In this document: positions 41,752 through 51,620 of the stretch, one piece after another
How positions within the stretch are numbered: the first letter of the stretch is position 1
How the letters are laid out: each line of letters begins with the position of its first letter
Assembly: GCA_030278955.1 (NCBI GenBank)
Contig: JAOANR010000013.1
Coordinates: 43,374,191 to 43,438,190, forward strand
Origin: Hygrophila difformis
Taxonomy: Eukaryota > Streptophyta > Magnoliopsida > Lamiales > Acanthaceae
Reading direction: 5' to 3'
DNA length: 64,000 nt
Notes under the pieces: model-generated
The model's input: the letters and a program-made list of their open reading frames with translations, nothing else
Database searches by the model: none
Told to the model about the DNA's origin: nothing
Position numbers and translations under genes: made by a program

Positions 41752-42337
41752 CTATCCAATCTGTCAACGTTTTCATTAAAGAACTTTAATTAAGTCATAA
41801 TTAGTAAAATTAAGTGCCCATATAAGTTATTTCAATACATTGTGAACTAAATAATTAGAATTTTTGGTAATGTTAAAAAGACAATGAATATGAGGTTTCA
41901 ATTCAAAACCCAACTACCAATAGATGGAGTGCCCATGTATATGAACAAGGGAGCATCATAACATATACAAGCAATGTGAGCCGTTTTAACAGTACCCTAA
42001 CATATAAGCGATGCGAGATATTTTAACATTCCTCATGGAGATGATATTCACATGGGAAACGAAAAGATACCCAAATTGGTATGTTAGAAATATGATGAAT
42101 ATGAGGTTCCAATCCAAAATCAATTGGTAACAGGTAGAGTGGCTCATATCTAATCCATATAAACAACGAGACATCCCAACATATAAGTGATGCTGACATT
42201 TTAACCGGTAACATACGAGACTATTACGGCCATTATCACCTCATCTTATTCATATGAAGTACTATATCTTTCTTAGTCGTCGTTTCACAATTCACAAGTG
42301 GTTCACAAAAAAACTGTAATACGCATAAATAAAGTTA
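41752..42337. repeat. Intergenic with two diverged ~215-bp direct repeats
   Basis: The blocks beginning near 41884 and 42097 share the order AATATGAGGTT(T/C)CAAT, GGTAACAGGTAGAGTGG or its variant, and ACATATAAG(C/T)GATG followed by ATTTTAAC. They look like an old duplicated element of unknown type. No coding region. Confidence 0.45.
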
Positions 42338-42339
42338 TA

Positions 42340-42603
42340 CTCCCTCCGTTTTTTAAAGATTGTAACATTAGTAAATTTTGTACTGTTCACACAAGCGCTT
42401 TGACTTAAAGTTTTATCATAGTTATACAAGTTAAAACATAGTCAAGTGGGATCTTGTTAGATTCGTCTCGTCGAGTTGTTTTTAAATATGAAACTTTTAA
42501 AACTTTTACTTGTACCGAACTTGAGTTATTAATAATTTAAAATGTGCATTGGACTGTATGCAATGTGGGTCCGTTATATTTTTTTTTAAAAAAAATGTAG
42601 GAG
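42340..42603. mobile_element. TA-flanked MITE (~260-bp family)
   Basis: Begins CTCCCTCCGTTTTTTAAAGA and ends in a decayed AAAATGTAGGAG before TA. It contains GTCAAGTGGGATCTTG and TAGATTCGTCTCGTCGAG. Confidence 0.8.
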
Positions 42604-42974
42604 TACATTCTAAAAAATAAAATACTACTATAGTACGTAGAAAAAGATAAAAAGGAAACCCTAAAATAGGAGACTATATTTTCCTCTTGTCCGGAAATGG
42701 TGGAAAAAAAAGCTATGAATGGCTGATGTTATTACACGTATATATAACAGACACAAACATATACAGTTATATATGTTTCCAACTGAAGTTTCACATGCCC
42801 AACGAACAAACGTATACATATAATATAACCACCACAATTCCTCATTTATTATCTATTTATTTATCTTATTACCAAAAAATAAACAAATGAAAATAATTGC
42901 AAAATGATCCACCACATACACTAGATATATATACGTTCTGCTAATGAATATTTTTAAAGATTATACTACGAGTA

Positions 42975-43090
42975 TGTTTGGAAGACAGCATATTGAACAA
43001 CATATAGCATATTGAAAGAGCATATCCTCTCACATTTCTCTCTTCGAATCTGCTATCTGCTAGCGGATCCGCTAACTCCCAAACATCCCC
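42975..43090. mobile_element. Short hAT-like MITE, GTTTGGGAG family
   Basis: Left end GTATGTTTGGAAGACAGCA, right end complement GATGTTTGGGAGTTAGCGGA. The interior has ATATAGCATATTG and CTGCTATCTGCTAGC. Matches 4828-4943 in size and layout. Confidence 0.5.
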
Positions 43091-43093
43091 GTA

Positions 43094-43628
43094 CATGTGT
43101 TTCGAAATAAATAGTACTATGAAGTTATAAATGCAATTTATTGAGAAAATTGGTTGATTGATTTACTTTTACTCTCGTCTGTTTTAATTTATAACATTAC
43201 AAATTAATGGACATATGCATTAGTAAGAATTCTTTAAATAAGAAAAATGTAATATTTCAATAAATTTTGTTAACAATAGGTAGATGATAGTATGATTTTG
43301 AGGGAACTTAATTAAATAATTATGTATTAAAAAAAAGGAAACAAATTCCTACACCTATCTGGTGTCAATGTAAAAAAAAAAATAAAAAAAATCAAAGGCA
43401 GGTTCACTATTCTTCTTGTGAGTGTGATCAGAACTAGTACTGTTGAAATTATTTATTTATTAATTAATTGTAAGTAGCTAGGTGTTGCTTTCAACACAAA
43501 TTCTGGAAAGAGCTGTGGAGCTTTCTTTCTCTTTAAATTTGGAATCTGAATTTATGGCCATTGGGGGCTTTTGCATCATGGATATGTCCGGTTTATTAAT
43601 TATTTTAAAAATTTATTAGCATATTATA
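43094..43628. other. Intergenic, no gene seen
   Basis: AT-rich, with A runs near 43330 and 43372-43390. No gene. Confidence 0.3.
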
Positions 43629-43812
43629 TACTTCTTCGTATTTGAATAATGTTAATGTTTGCATAGTAAACACTATTCATTGAATAATATTGATTTGATT
43701 TTTCCACACAGTTATATAAGATAAAACATAGTCAAGTGAAATCTTGTTAGATTCATCTAATCACGTAGTTTTTTTTTTTTTTTTTCGGGAGGAACGGAGG
43801 GCCGTAGCCAAT

Positions 43813-46800
43813 TTATTCATGCAAGAACTGCGGTACACTAGACCCAACAAGGTCTTCAAGCAATTGGTCTAAAAGAAAATCTGGGGGATGATCCAGATAT
43901 ACAACTCCTAAAACCGGCCTACCCCTACGAATAAGAGAATCAGCAGCTCTATTACAACTTCTAGGAACATAATGAAAAACAACTTGCCAATTCCACTTCA
44001 ACATTTCCAAAATCTGTGCCATCATTCTGGAGTGAGGCCCAACAACAACATCTGCAGAATTCAAGAGCTCCATAACTTCCTTGCTATCCGATTCCACAAC
44101 AAGGTGTTTGACACCCAGATCCCACGCAAGCTGAAGACATAGAAAAACACCCCAAGTCTCAGCATTAGCAACAGTCAAATAGCTCCCTTGCGCTAGAACA
44201 CCACCAATCCAGGTGTCATTCGAATCTCTTAAAACACCACCAGCTCGACTTGACTGAGAGAAAACAGAGCCATCACTATTAGCTTTTATCCAACCTGTCT
44301 GAGGCTTGTTCCATCGGATTTTACAAAAGGTTCGGCAACAGACACCCAATCGCTTCAAACGATCTCTGCCCCCAAGGTATTCGACAGAATTCCTGAGAAC
44401 TTTCCAATGGAGAGTCTCCCAATTGAAAGCAGCTTGGCCATGGAGTTCCTTACACCGATGCTTCCAAATTAGCCAACAGCAAGTTCCAAGAATGGAAATC
44501 TCTGATTCCTCCAGGCTCGAGTTACACAAAGATTGGATCCACTGCTTAGTGTTATCAGACCAGAAATTCTCAGGTAAGAAAGAACGAAAATTATTCCAAA
44601 CCATTGTCGAATAAAAACAGTCTCTTAAGGCATGAAGAGTAGTTTCAACTGCTCCACATTTCCAGCAGGTAGGATCACTCGTGAGCCCGCGCTTCCATTT
44701 CTCAGAAGCTGACAAGATGCGGTCGTGAGACGAGAGCCACAAAAAAGTGCGAACACGCTGTGACGCAGGCCAACGCCAAATGTTCAGCCACGCTGGATCT
44801 TCTGATGGTGGATTACGCTTCCTCTCAAGCTCCAATGCTGCACTATGAACTGAATAGGTACCCTTCGGAGTAAGCGTCCAGAAAGGTATGTCATCCGCAT
44901 TAGAACTCAATGGTGGTGGAGTGGCTGCAATTTGTTGAATGAGATTGGATGGTAAAATTCCTAAGAGCTCATGGGTAGCCCAGCATCCATCGGGTGCATA
45001 ATCCGCTACCGTCTTATGGCATTCAGTACTCAGTAGATCCCTTGTAGCATGAACCTGCAAAATAAGATTAGGACTAAGCCAAACATCATACCAAAAAAGG
45101 ATAGAATTCCCATTACCAACTCTCCAACCAATATTTGATTGAGCCTTTGTCCATGTGGAAATGATATCTCTAGCAACATAAGATAATGTTTGAGCTCCAT
45201 GTTTGAAATGATGGTGCCTCCAACCATATCTAGCCTTCATAATTTGGACCCACAGAGTATTTCTATGGAGAAGACCCCAGTAACTTTTCATGAGCAAAGT
45301 TGTATTAAAATCCTCAGTTCTACGAATCCCCAAGCCTCCTCTAGAACAACTCACTGTCAAACAGTCCCAAGCTAGCAGATGGACCTTGCGCCTTTGACAA
45401 GTGGATCCCCAAATAAAATCTCTGATAATCTTGTCTAGTTCTCGAGCAACTGATTTAGGAAGTTTGGCAACTAGCATAGTATAAGTGTTTAAACTCTGTA
45501 AGACTGATTTTGCTAGCGTTATTCTCCCAGCAAGACTAAGATGTCTGTTTGCCCATTTGTTAACTCTGGAGTGAGCTCGATCAATGAGATAGCCAAAGTC
45601 CTTGGCTGATCTCCTACCAGATGACATAGGAAAGCCTAGATGGGTCCCTACAGAAACTGAAGTATGGATGCCAAGGATGGATGTAATGTTATGCCTCTCA
45701 GCTTGCCCAACTGAACTTCCAAAGATAACTCTAGATTTAGGAATACTAATCTTCAAACCTGAAACAGAGCAAAAAGACTCAAGAATATGGATAATTAGAT
45801 TAGCTTGGTTAGTGGTAGCCTTAGCAAAAAGTAAAATATCATCAGCAAAAAATAAGTATGGAACTTTGATACGGTTTCTGTCCCAGCTCACAGCTTGCCA
45901 ATGTCCATCCTCCACAGATTTAGCTATAAGCCTGCCCAACCTCTCCATGCAGAGGATGAATAGATATGGTGAAATGGGATCACCTTGTCTAATACCTCTT
46001 GATGGTTTAAAGGATGAGGAAAGAGCTCCATTCCAAGAAACTTGCATAGAGGAAGTAGTAACACAATTCATAATCAAATTGGTAAAAGAAATAGGGAAAC
46101 CTGAGTCCAGCAGGGTGGACTTGATAAAACTCCAACTAAGCTTATCATAAGCTTTTTCAAGGTCTAGCTTGATTGTCATGAAACCAGGCTTCGCATTAGA
46201 TTTCTCCATATAATGAGAAATCTCTTGGCAAGTGATTATATTATCATGGATGACTCTTCCTTTGACAAAGCTTGCTTGGCCAGTAGCTATAATCTGTGGC
46301 ATAATATTAGTGAGCCTGTTAGCCAACAATTTAGTTAGGATTTTGTAATTTACATTACAGAGACTTATAGGACGGAGTTGCAAAACAGATTTAGGATTGA
46401 TGACTTTTGGAATGAGCACGATCTGAGTCTGATTCACATCATCTATATTTCGAACACCAACGAAACAATCCTTAATAAAAGCATGAACAGACTGTCTCAA
46501 AGTAGTCCAATTTTGCTGGTAGAAGAAAGCATGGAAACCATCGGGGCCAGGAGCTTTGAGGGGCGCCATATCAAGAACAGCTTTAGTAGTTTCTTCAAGG
46601 GTCGGAATCTGGATCAAAGAAGAGATGGACTCAGCTGAGAGCGAAGGCAACTGGGGCATGCTGAGTAGAACCGGATTCTGAACAATATTATCCTCTTGGT
46701 ATAGGTGCTTGAAATAATCCAAAACCATAATATGAATGTCACTATCCCCATAAACTGTATTGCCCTCTGCATCTTCCAAGATGGATAGGCACTTCTTAGC

Positions 46801-47892
46801 ACGTCTCGCCCGGATAAAATTATGGTAGAATTTAGTATTCCTATCGCCCGCAAAATTCCAATCCCTAACACTCCGTTGGATCCAAAGAGTTTCTTCTTCC
46901 TTTAAAATATTACCAAGATCTGCACTAAGTTGTCGATGAAGCCTAACAAGGAAATTATTATCCTCCCAGTAATCATGCTTCTCAATACCAGCGAGTCTAG
47001 CCCTTATTCGAGCTTTCCTGCGTCCTTTGGCAGCATGCAAATTAGAGCTCCACTCTTTAATACGATTCTGCAGTGCACTGAGATTCTCTGGGAGGGAAAC
47101 ATTGGAAGCCCAAGAGGATGCCAGCAAATGTTTAAAACTGGGATCAGACTGCCAGGAAGCTTGGAACCGGAAGGTATTGTGACCTCTACCATGGTTGCTA
47201 TTGGGAACATTAGAAACCTTCAGAAAGAGAGGGGCATGATCAGATGCTATTTTGGGTAGAACCTCCACTGTGCAATGAGGAAATAGAGAAAACCAAGCCT
47301 CATTTCCAATAAAGTGATCAAGTTTTCTACGCAAAGGACCTCTCGACCAAGTGTACTTATTACCAAATGAACGGATTTCAGCCATGCCTGAAAGAGTAAA
47401 CCAGGATTGAAGTTCAACAATAGATCTAGTAGAGACGTTACCCCCCCTGGCCTCATCCATTCTGCCAATACAATTAAAGTCACCTCCCACAATCCAAGGA
47501 TCTGTTCTAGTAAGCTGAATGCGAGCAAGCTCGGGCCAAAACCATGTACGCCTATACTTGTTAGGGGCTGCATATACAATTGTCACATAAATGGAAAAGC
47601 CATCTGTAAAAATCTTAGTGTCAATAAACTGAGAATGAACTTCTAATATGTCCACCCTAATATTGTCCTTCCACATAAGCCAAATGCCACCTGCAAAGCC
47701 ATAAGCTTCCACTCGGAAAGAATTAGGAAACCTGCTGTGAGCAATAAAATTGTCCGCTCTAGTACCACTAATCCTAGGTTCCAAAAGGGCAACAAAATCC
47801 AATTTCTTGTGAAAGGACAAATCCCTGAATTCCCTACTAAAACTCCTAGACCCTGCACCCTGCACATTCCAAGTTCCTATATTAAAACTCAT
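43813..47892 (-). CDS. LINE ORF2: endonuclease, reverse transcriptase, RNase H
   Basis: Taken from the ATG at 47892 (MSFNIGTWNVQGAGS), 1359 codons; the open frame extends upstream to 47988, overlapping the end of ORF1, but those extra residues are not conserved endonuclease. Endonuclease motifs: TWNVQGAGS, LLEPRISG, IVGGDFNCIG, SDHAPLFL. Reverse transcriptase: LKAPGPDGFHAFF, LRPISLCNVNYK, GIRQGDPISPYLF and catalytic FADDILLF. zf-RVT region: RTFLWLSSHDRI, CWKCG...LRDCFYS. RNase H: NSDGSVF, NAETWGVFLCL, VVESDSKEV. The A-rich 3' end follows almost at once after the stop. Confidence 0.95.
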   Translation of the reverse strand: MSFNIGTWNVQGAGSRSFSREFRDLSFHKKLDFVALLEPRISGTRADNFIAHSRFPNSFRVEAYGFAGGIWLMWKDNIRVDILEVHSQFIDTKIFTDGFSIYVTIVYAAPNKYRRTWFWPELARIQLTRTDPWIVGGDFNCIGRMDEARGGNVSTRSIVELQSWFTLSGMAEIRSFGNKYTWSRGPLRRKLDHFIGNEAWFSLFPHCTVEVLPKIASDHAPLFLKVSNVPNSNHGRGHNTFRFQASWQSDPSFKHLLASSWASNVSLPENLSALQNRIKEWSSNLHAAKGRRKARIRARLAGIEKHDYWEDNNFLVRLHRQLSADLGNILKEEETLWIQRSVRDWNFAGDRNTKFYHNFIRARRAKKCLSILEDAEGNTVYGDSDIHIMVLDYFKHLYQEDNIVQNPVLLSMPQLPSLSAESISSLIQIPTLEETTKAVLDMAPLKAPGPDGFHAFFYQQNWTTLRQSVHAFIKDCFVGVRNIDDVNQTQIVLIPKVINPKSVLQLRPISLCNVNYKILTKLLANRLTNIMPQIIATGQASFVKGRVIHDNIITCQEISHYMEKSNAKPGFMTIKLDLEKAYDKLSWSFIKSTLLDSGFPISFTNLIMNCVTTSSMQVSWNGALSSSFKPSRGIRQGDPISPYLFILCMERLGRLIAKSVEDGHWQAVSWDRNRIKVPYLFFADDILLFAKATTNQANLIIHILESFCSVSGLKISIPKSRVIFGSSVGQAERHNITSILGIHTSVSVGTHLGFPMSSGRRSAKDFGYLIDRAHSRVNKWANRHLSLAGRITLAKSVLQSLNTYTMLVAKLPKSVARELDKIIRDFIWGSTCQRRKVHLLAWDCLTVSCSRGGLGIRRTEDFNTTLLMKSYWGLLHRNTLWVQIMKARYGWRHHHFKHGAQTLSYVARDIISTWTKAQSNIGWRVGNGNSILFWYDVWLSPNLILQVHATRDLLSTECHKTVADYAPDGCWATHELLGILPSNLIQQIAATPPPLSSNADDIPFWTLTPKGTYSVHSAALELERKRNPPSEDPAWLNIWRWPASQRVRTFLWLSSHDRILSASEKWKRGLTSDPTCWKCGAVETTLHALRDCFYSTMVWNNFRSFLPENFWSDNTKQWIQSLCNSSLEESEISILGTCCWLIWKHRCKELHGQAAFNWETLHWKVLRNSVEYLGGRDRLKRLGVCCRTFCKIRWNKPQTGWIKANSDGSVFSQSSRAGGVLRDSNDTWIGGVLAQGSYLTVANAETWGVFLCLQLAWDLGVKHLVVESDSKEVMELLNSADVVVGPHSRMMAQILEMLKWNWQVVFHYVPRSCNRAADSLIRRGRPVLGVVYLDHPPDFLLDQLLEDLVGSSVPQFLHE

Positions 47893-47953
47893 AAGAAAAT
47901 AAGCAAAAAGGAAGGGAAAACAAAGAAAGAAAGGAGAAATATGGAAAAGAGGA

Positions 47954-49495
47954 TCAGATGGGCAGGCTTGAGGCCCGGCCCCTCCCACTTATAGCTTCAG
48001 GACTGGAATGTGCAGGGTAAAACATCTCCTCATCACTTGCAAAATCTGGAGGTCGTCCTTCCTCAATGCTAGAAGGACTCTTGAATCTTTTCTTCCTATG
48101 AAGAGAAGGATCCCTAACCACAACAGCTTTATGTTGAGCAGAAGGAAGGGATGAACTTAAGTAACGGGCCCTGGCACCAGAGGGTTGTAACTCCCAAGGT
48201 GGAGATGAAGATGAAATGCCTGGAGCGCCTGGAGGAAGAATGGGTGAACTCTGCTTGGGGGAATTGGACCAAGTTCTGATAGGCTTAAGTGTAGAAGGGA
48301 CTGGATCAGTAGAACGAGTGACTGAAGCGGGGGATTCGTATGAAGATGAGGCGCCTGGAGCACCTGTAGAAAAAACAGGTAAATGCTGTTTAGGAGAAGT
48401 GGAACAAGTTCTGATCGGTTTAAGGGTAGAGTTGGATAGCTCAGTCGGGCGAGTAACAGGAGCGAGGGATTCTGGACCAGGGGACTCGAGATCAGGATCA
48501 AGATTCTCATCAAGAGAGGCAAATCTGTTTGTAATAGGGGTAGATGGAAGAACAGGCTTAGCAATTCCAGAGGCCCTAGGACCTCTCTTTCTGGGTTGTG
48601 CAATCAACCAAGGGCCAAAACCAGACCCTTCCATAGAGTTTCTGCTAGTGGCATTGGAAGGGGACTTCGGTTGATCATTATGAGTCTGCTGGTTCTCCGA
48701 AAGAGATGGACACCTTTCTTTTACATGACCACACAAACCGCAATGGAAACAAACAATCTTGACATTTTCATATTCGACCTGAAGCACCTCATCATCAACT
48801 TCAACCTTTGGCACCAAAGGTTTAGATAGATCCATCCTAACAGCAAGTCTGGCAAAACGTCCTCTTACAGAAGTATCAGTATTGAAATCGATAAGCAACA
48901 CCTCTCCGACAAGAGACCCGGCACCATGAATAGCTTTCCTGTTGTATAAGAAAAGAGGAATATTGGGAAATCTGATCCAAGAAACAATAGATGTGATAAC
49001 ATGCGTCCTGGGATTAAAATGCTCATCCCATGGTTGAACATGCAAATAGTTCCCCATAATATTCCAAGGACCTCCGGTAAGTGCGAAAGCAGCAGCTTGT
49101 TCATCCTTGAAGTTAACAACGAAATAGCCATTTTCCAAATCAATAAGAGCTAGATGGGCGGCAGCTGGCCAAATCTTGGCAATTCTATCCTTCAAGATTC
49201 TGTAGGAAATCGTTCGCCCAACGACTTTAAGGACCACCGCATGCTGCCACTGCCGGATTAGCCTTTCCCGGAAAGCCTTAGACAAGATCAGTTTCGGAAC
49301 CCCATTATTCATGGTTCGGGTCATATCATCAGGATCCCCAGATAAATCATCAGCTTCATCGCCAATAACGACATGATTAGGTCGAGAGCCCTTCTTGGCC
49401 ATATCTCGGTATGACATTCTGATATTCTGAGTAGCATGAGGAGCAGACTGATCTGGAGGATCGCCACCAGTGTCTTCAAGCATAGGATCATCCAT
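47954..49495 (-). CDS. LINE ORF1 protein, full length
   Basis: 513 codons. The N-terminal DUF4283-like domain is complete (LIRQWQHAVVLKVVGRTISY, AAAFALTGGPWNIMGNYL, VQPWDEHFNPRTHVITSIV, SWIRFPNIPLFLYNRKAI). A CCHC knuckle CFHCGLCGHVKERC follows near residue 246, then a Pro/Ser-rich C-terminal half. Within that half, near-duplicate segments around ASVTRSTDPVPSTLKPIRT and APVTRPTELSNSTLKPIRT indicate an internal repeat. The protein is presumed to bind LINE RNA. It shows the part missing from the ORF1 of the LINE at 16820. Confidence 0.93.
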   Translation of the reverse strand: MDDPMLEDTGGDPPDQSAPHATQNIRMSYRDMAKKGSRPNHVVIGDEADDLSGDPDDMTRTMNNGVPKLILSKAFRERLIRQWQHAVVLKVVGRTISYRILKDRIAKIWPAAAHLALIDLENGYFVVNFKDEQAAAFALTGGPWNIMGNYLHVQPWDEHFNPRTHVITSIVSWIRFPNIPLFLYNRKAIHGAGSLVGEVLLIDFNTDTSVRGRFARLAVRMDLSKPLVPKVEVDDEVLQVEYENVKIVCFHCGLCGHVKERCPSLSENQQTHNDQPKSPSNATSRNSMEGSGFGPWLIAQPRKRGPRASGIAKPVLPSTPITNRFASLDENLDPDLESPGPESLAPVTRPTELSNSTLKPIRTCSTSPKQHLPVFSTGAPGASSSYESPASVTRSTDPVPSTLKPIRTWSNSPKQSSPILPPGAPGISSSSPPWELQPSGARARYLSSSLPSAQHKAVVVRDPSLHRKKRFKSPSSIEEGRPPDFASDEEMFYPAHSSPEAISGRGRASSLPI

Positions 49496-49639
49496 TCAGG
49501 ATCCACAGGGACGGAAAATCCAAACAATCGAAAGGCAGGGAAGAAAAAATTCTTGAAGAGTTCTTGGACTTTTTAATATTTAGAATTTGCAAAATTATTT
49601 TTTAATTTTTAAACTCTCTATCTTTTTATTTTATCTGCT

Positions 49640-49713
49640 GAGGAGAGGCCTCGAACCCGGGTGGGGAGATAGATCCCTCGCGCGTGTGACCATCTAAGAA
49701 CTCCATGTTTCAT
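49640..49713 (-). mobile_element. tRNA-like (SINE-like) segment at the extreme 5' end of the LINE
   Basis: On the minus strand, directly inside the target duplication: TTCTTAGATGGTCACACGCG (box-A-like), then CCACCCGGGTTCGAGGCC with box B GGTTCGAGGCC, then an AT-rich stretch before ORF1. It is like the head of the SINE at 55497 (TAGTGGTCACGTC ... GTTTGATTCC). It may be part of the LINE leader or a SINE joined to the LINE by template switching. Confidence 0.55.
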
Positions 49714-49879
49714 TCTAATCACGTAGTTTTATTATATTAAAGTGTTATAATTTTTATTTTATAAAATTTGAGATATTACTTTTTAAAAATGTGTATTGAT
49801 TGCGTGAAAACATGAAATATATTTTTTTTTTTTTTTGGTACAGATGAAGTACATATATGATATATGTATCTTTCTTTTT

Positions 49880-49990
49880 TGCGAAGTCAAGAATCCAGAA
49901 AAAGTGATATAAAGGGCTTATACCACATGAATTACAAATAAATACAAAAAGGAACTAATTAAAGGCCGGGTGGAGAATTTAATCCCTAAT
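49880..49990 (-). mobile_element. Degenerate SINE remnant
   Basis: On the minus strand the order GGGATTAAATTCTCCACCC, GGCC, TTTTTGTATTTATTTGTAAT, TCATGTGGTATAAGCCC follows the SINE family, with a decayed box B. No target duplication. Confidence 0.35.
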
Positions 49991-50519
49991 GTATACGATG
50001 TTGACAATTCTAATTTACTACTGTCATCTAATCAATTTTTGTAGTTTAATTTGCAAGCCATAATTATTATTGTCTTCTTTACCGAATAATGATGTTATTA
50101 TTTATTTTTCGGGGACAAAAGGGCATTAATACTGTTGTCGGGTTTAGTTATTCATAATTAAAATTATTGTCCTAAATTCCCAATGTTTGAAGAAAGAATC
50201 TTGGTCACACGAGGCTATATATGTGTTATGGTGCAGTGCATCTATATATTATAGGCTGCCCAGTGAAATAATTTTGAATAAATATAATACTACTACTTGC
50301 TAGTAGGAGTTTGTAAATCTTAATGATTTATTTCAGCATTATATTATTATAAAATAATTTATTACTTTGAAATTGAAGTTCACGAGATAATGATATAGTA
50401 GTAAATAAAAATTAAGGTCACGAGCATGTATGTAGATGGGAAAAAAAAAATACAAAGACGGCTGAGCGAAGCCTCATTACATCACAGTTATCATTTACAA
50501 ATTTACACCAAACATAATA

Positions 50520-50783
50520 CTCCCTGTGTCTCATTTAAAATGTCTCAAAACTTTTTGACACGCAGTCCAATGCCTTTGTTTAACAGTTAATATCTTAAAA
50601 TGTAGAGAAGTAAAAGTTATAAAAAAAATACTATATATTTTAAAACTACACGATTAGATGAATCCAACAAGACCGAACTTGACTATATTTTTTGTTGATA
50701 TAATTGTGATAACATTAGGTCAAAGTTGATCAATGAACAATGTCAAAAGTCAAAATGACACAATACAAGTGGGACGGAGGGAG
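50520..50783. mobile_element. TA-flanked MITE (~260-bp family)
   Basis: Begins CTCCCTGTGTCTCATTTAAA and ends CAAGTGGGACGGAGGGAG, with TA at 50518-50519 and 50784-50785. Core in antisense (GATGAATCCAACAAGACC). Confidence 0.85.
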
Positions 50784-51399
50784 TACTATATAGTATGTCT
50801 CTTGTATGTCCGTCTCTATTTTCTTTTCTTTTTCTTTTTCTTTTTTCTTTTTAGTTAACTCACATATCCATTTATTTCTTTATTGGGAATTTTCTAAATA
50901 AAAATGAATTGTGTGCTTTTATAACCACCCAATTGATTGTTTCTATTTTACCCGTATATACAACAAAATGAAACAATCACACTTTATTGTAAATCAATGT
51001 TGGAAATATTTATTCATCAAAACTATTTATTGAGCATTGATTTTAAAAATATTTACTCAACACGTTTACATATACAGAATGGGTTGGGTTACCCAGCTGA
51101 ATCAGCAGGGATGATTATGTGGATTCAGGGGTAAGTGTGCTGGTTGGAGGATATAATATTTAGGTAACGGTAATCATGATTTCATATTTTAGGTTGGCAA
51201 AATTGTGTAGTTGTCTGATTCCGTAAATTATGATCTTTACATTCCGTCTGTAATAATGATTTTTATTATAAAAGGTAGTAAATCAATGTGGGGCCTGTTG
51301 TATGTGAGGGGAATGAATGTTTTTGTATGATGTGCTCAGTTTGCTATGGTCATTTTTCCCCAATTTTACAAACCCATTTCGATTTATTCATATCGCAAC

Positions 51400-51620
51400 A
51401 TTTCTTCTTCCCGAGCACTGCCAGAGACCGCATTGCGCTTCGAAGGGTCTCGTCCGAGGTAACCGCATCTTTAATTTATCTCGCCGCCACCACCTTCTGT
51501 TACCTAGCGGAGTTTGTCTATGTGAGTCGCATTTCCATGGCCGGTGTTCGCCGGAATTTTGATTTTCAACAGAAGTCGGCTGTCTACAGTGAGGCTTAAT
51601 ACTTAATATGCATTTTTTGC
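51400..51620. other. Exon-like island inside the 51081-54337 element
   Basis: Less AT-rich than its surroundings, with CCGAGCACTGCCAGAGACCG, a possible donor site CCGAG|GTAACC at 51458, and a short frame MAGVRRNFDFQQKSAVY starting at 51538. I recognise no protein family. It may be a captured leader or exon. Confidence 0.3.

Larger units (their letters stand above)
43773..49713 (-). mobile_element. L1-clade LINE, apparently complete, both ORFs open
   Basis: About 5.94 kb on the minus strand, bounded by the 17-bp duplication TCTAATCACGTAGTTTT (43756-43772 and 49714-49730). Order on its strand: a ~60-bp tRNA-like segment and AT-rich leader, ORF1, ORF2, a very short 3' UTR with hairpin ACGG CCCT CCGT, TCCTCCCG, and the A tail (T run 43773-43785). 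The perfect duplication and two undamaged long frames mark it as young and possibly active. It belongs to a different family from the LINE at 16820. Confidence 0.94.
43631..49849. mobile_element. TA-flanked MITE (~260-bp family) split by a LINE
   Basis: The left part (43631-43772) begins CTTCTTCGTATTTGAATAAT and contains GTCAAGTGAAATCTTG and TAGATTCATCTAATCACG. The right part (49714-49849) resumes TCTAATCACGTAGTTTT and ends near GGTACAGATGAAG before TA. The two parts join into a normal ~260-bp copy once the LINE and one copy of its 17-bp duplication are removed. Confidence 0.85.

Noticed and set aside
47893..47988. N-terminal extension of the LINE ORF2
   Set aside because: It overlaps the ORF1 end and its residues are not endonuclease-like. 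The ATG at 47892 begins the conserved domain.
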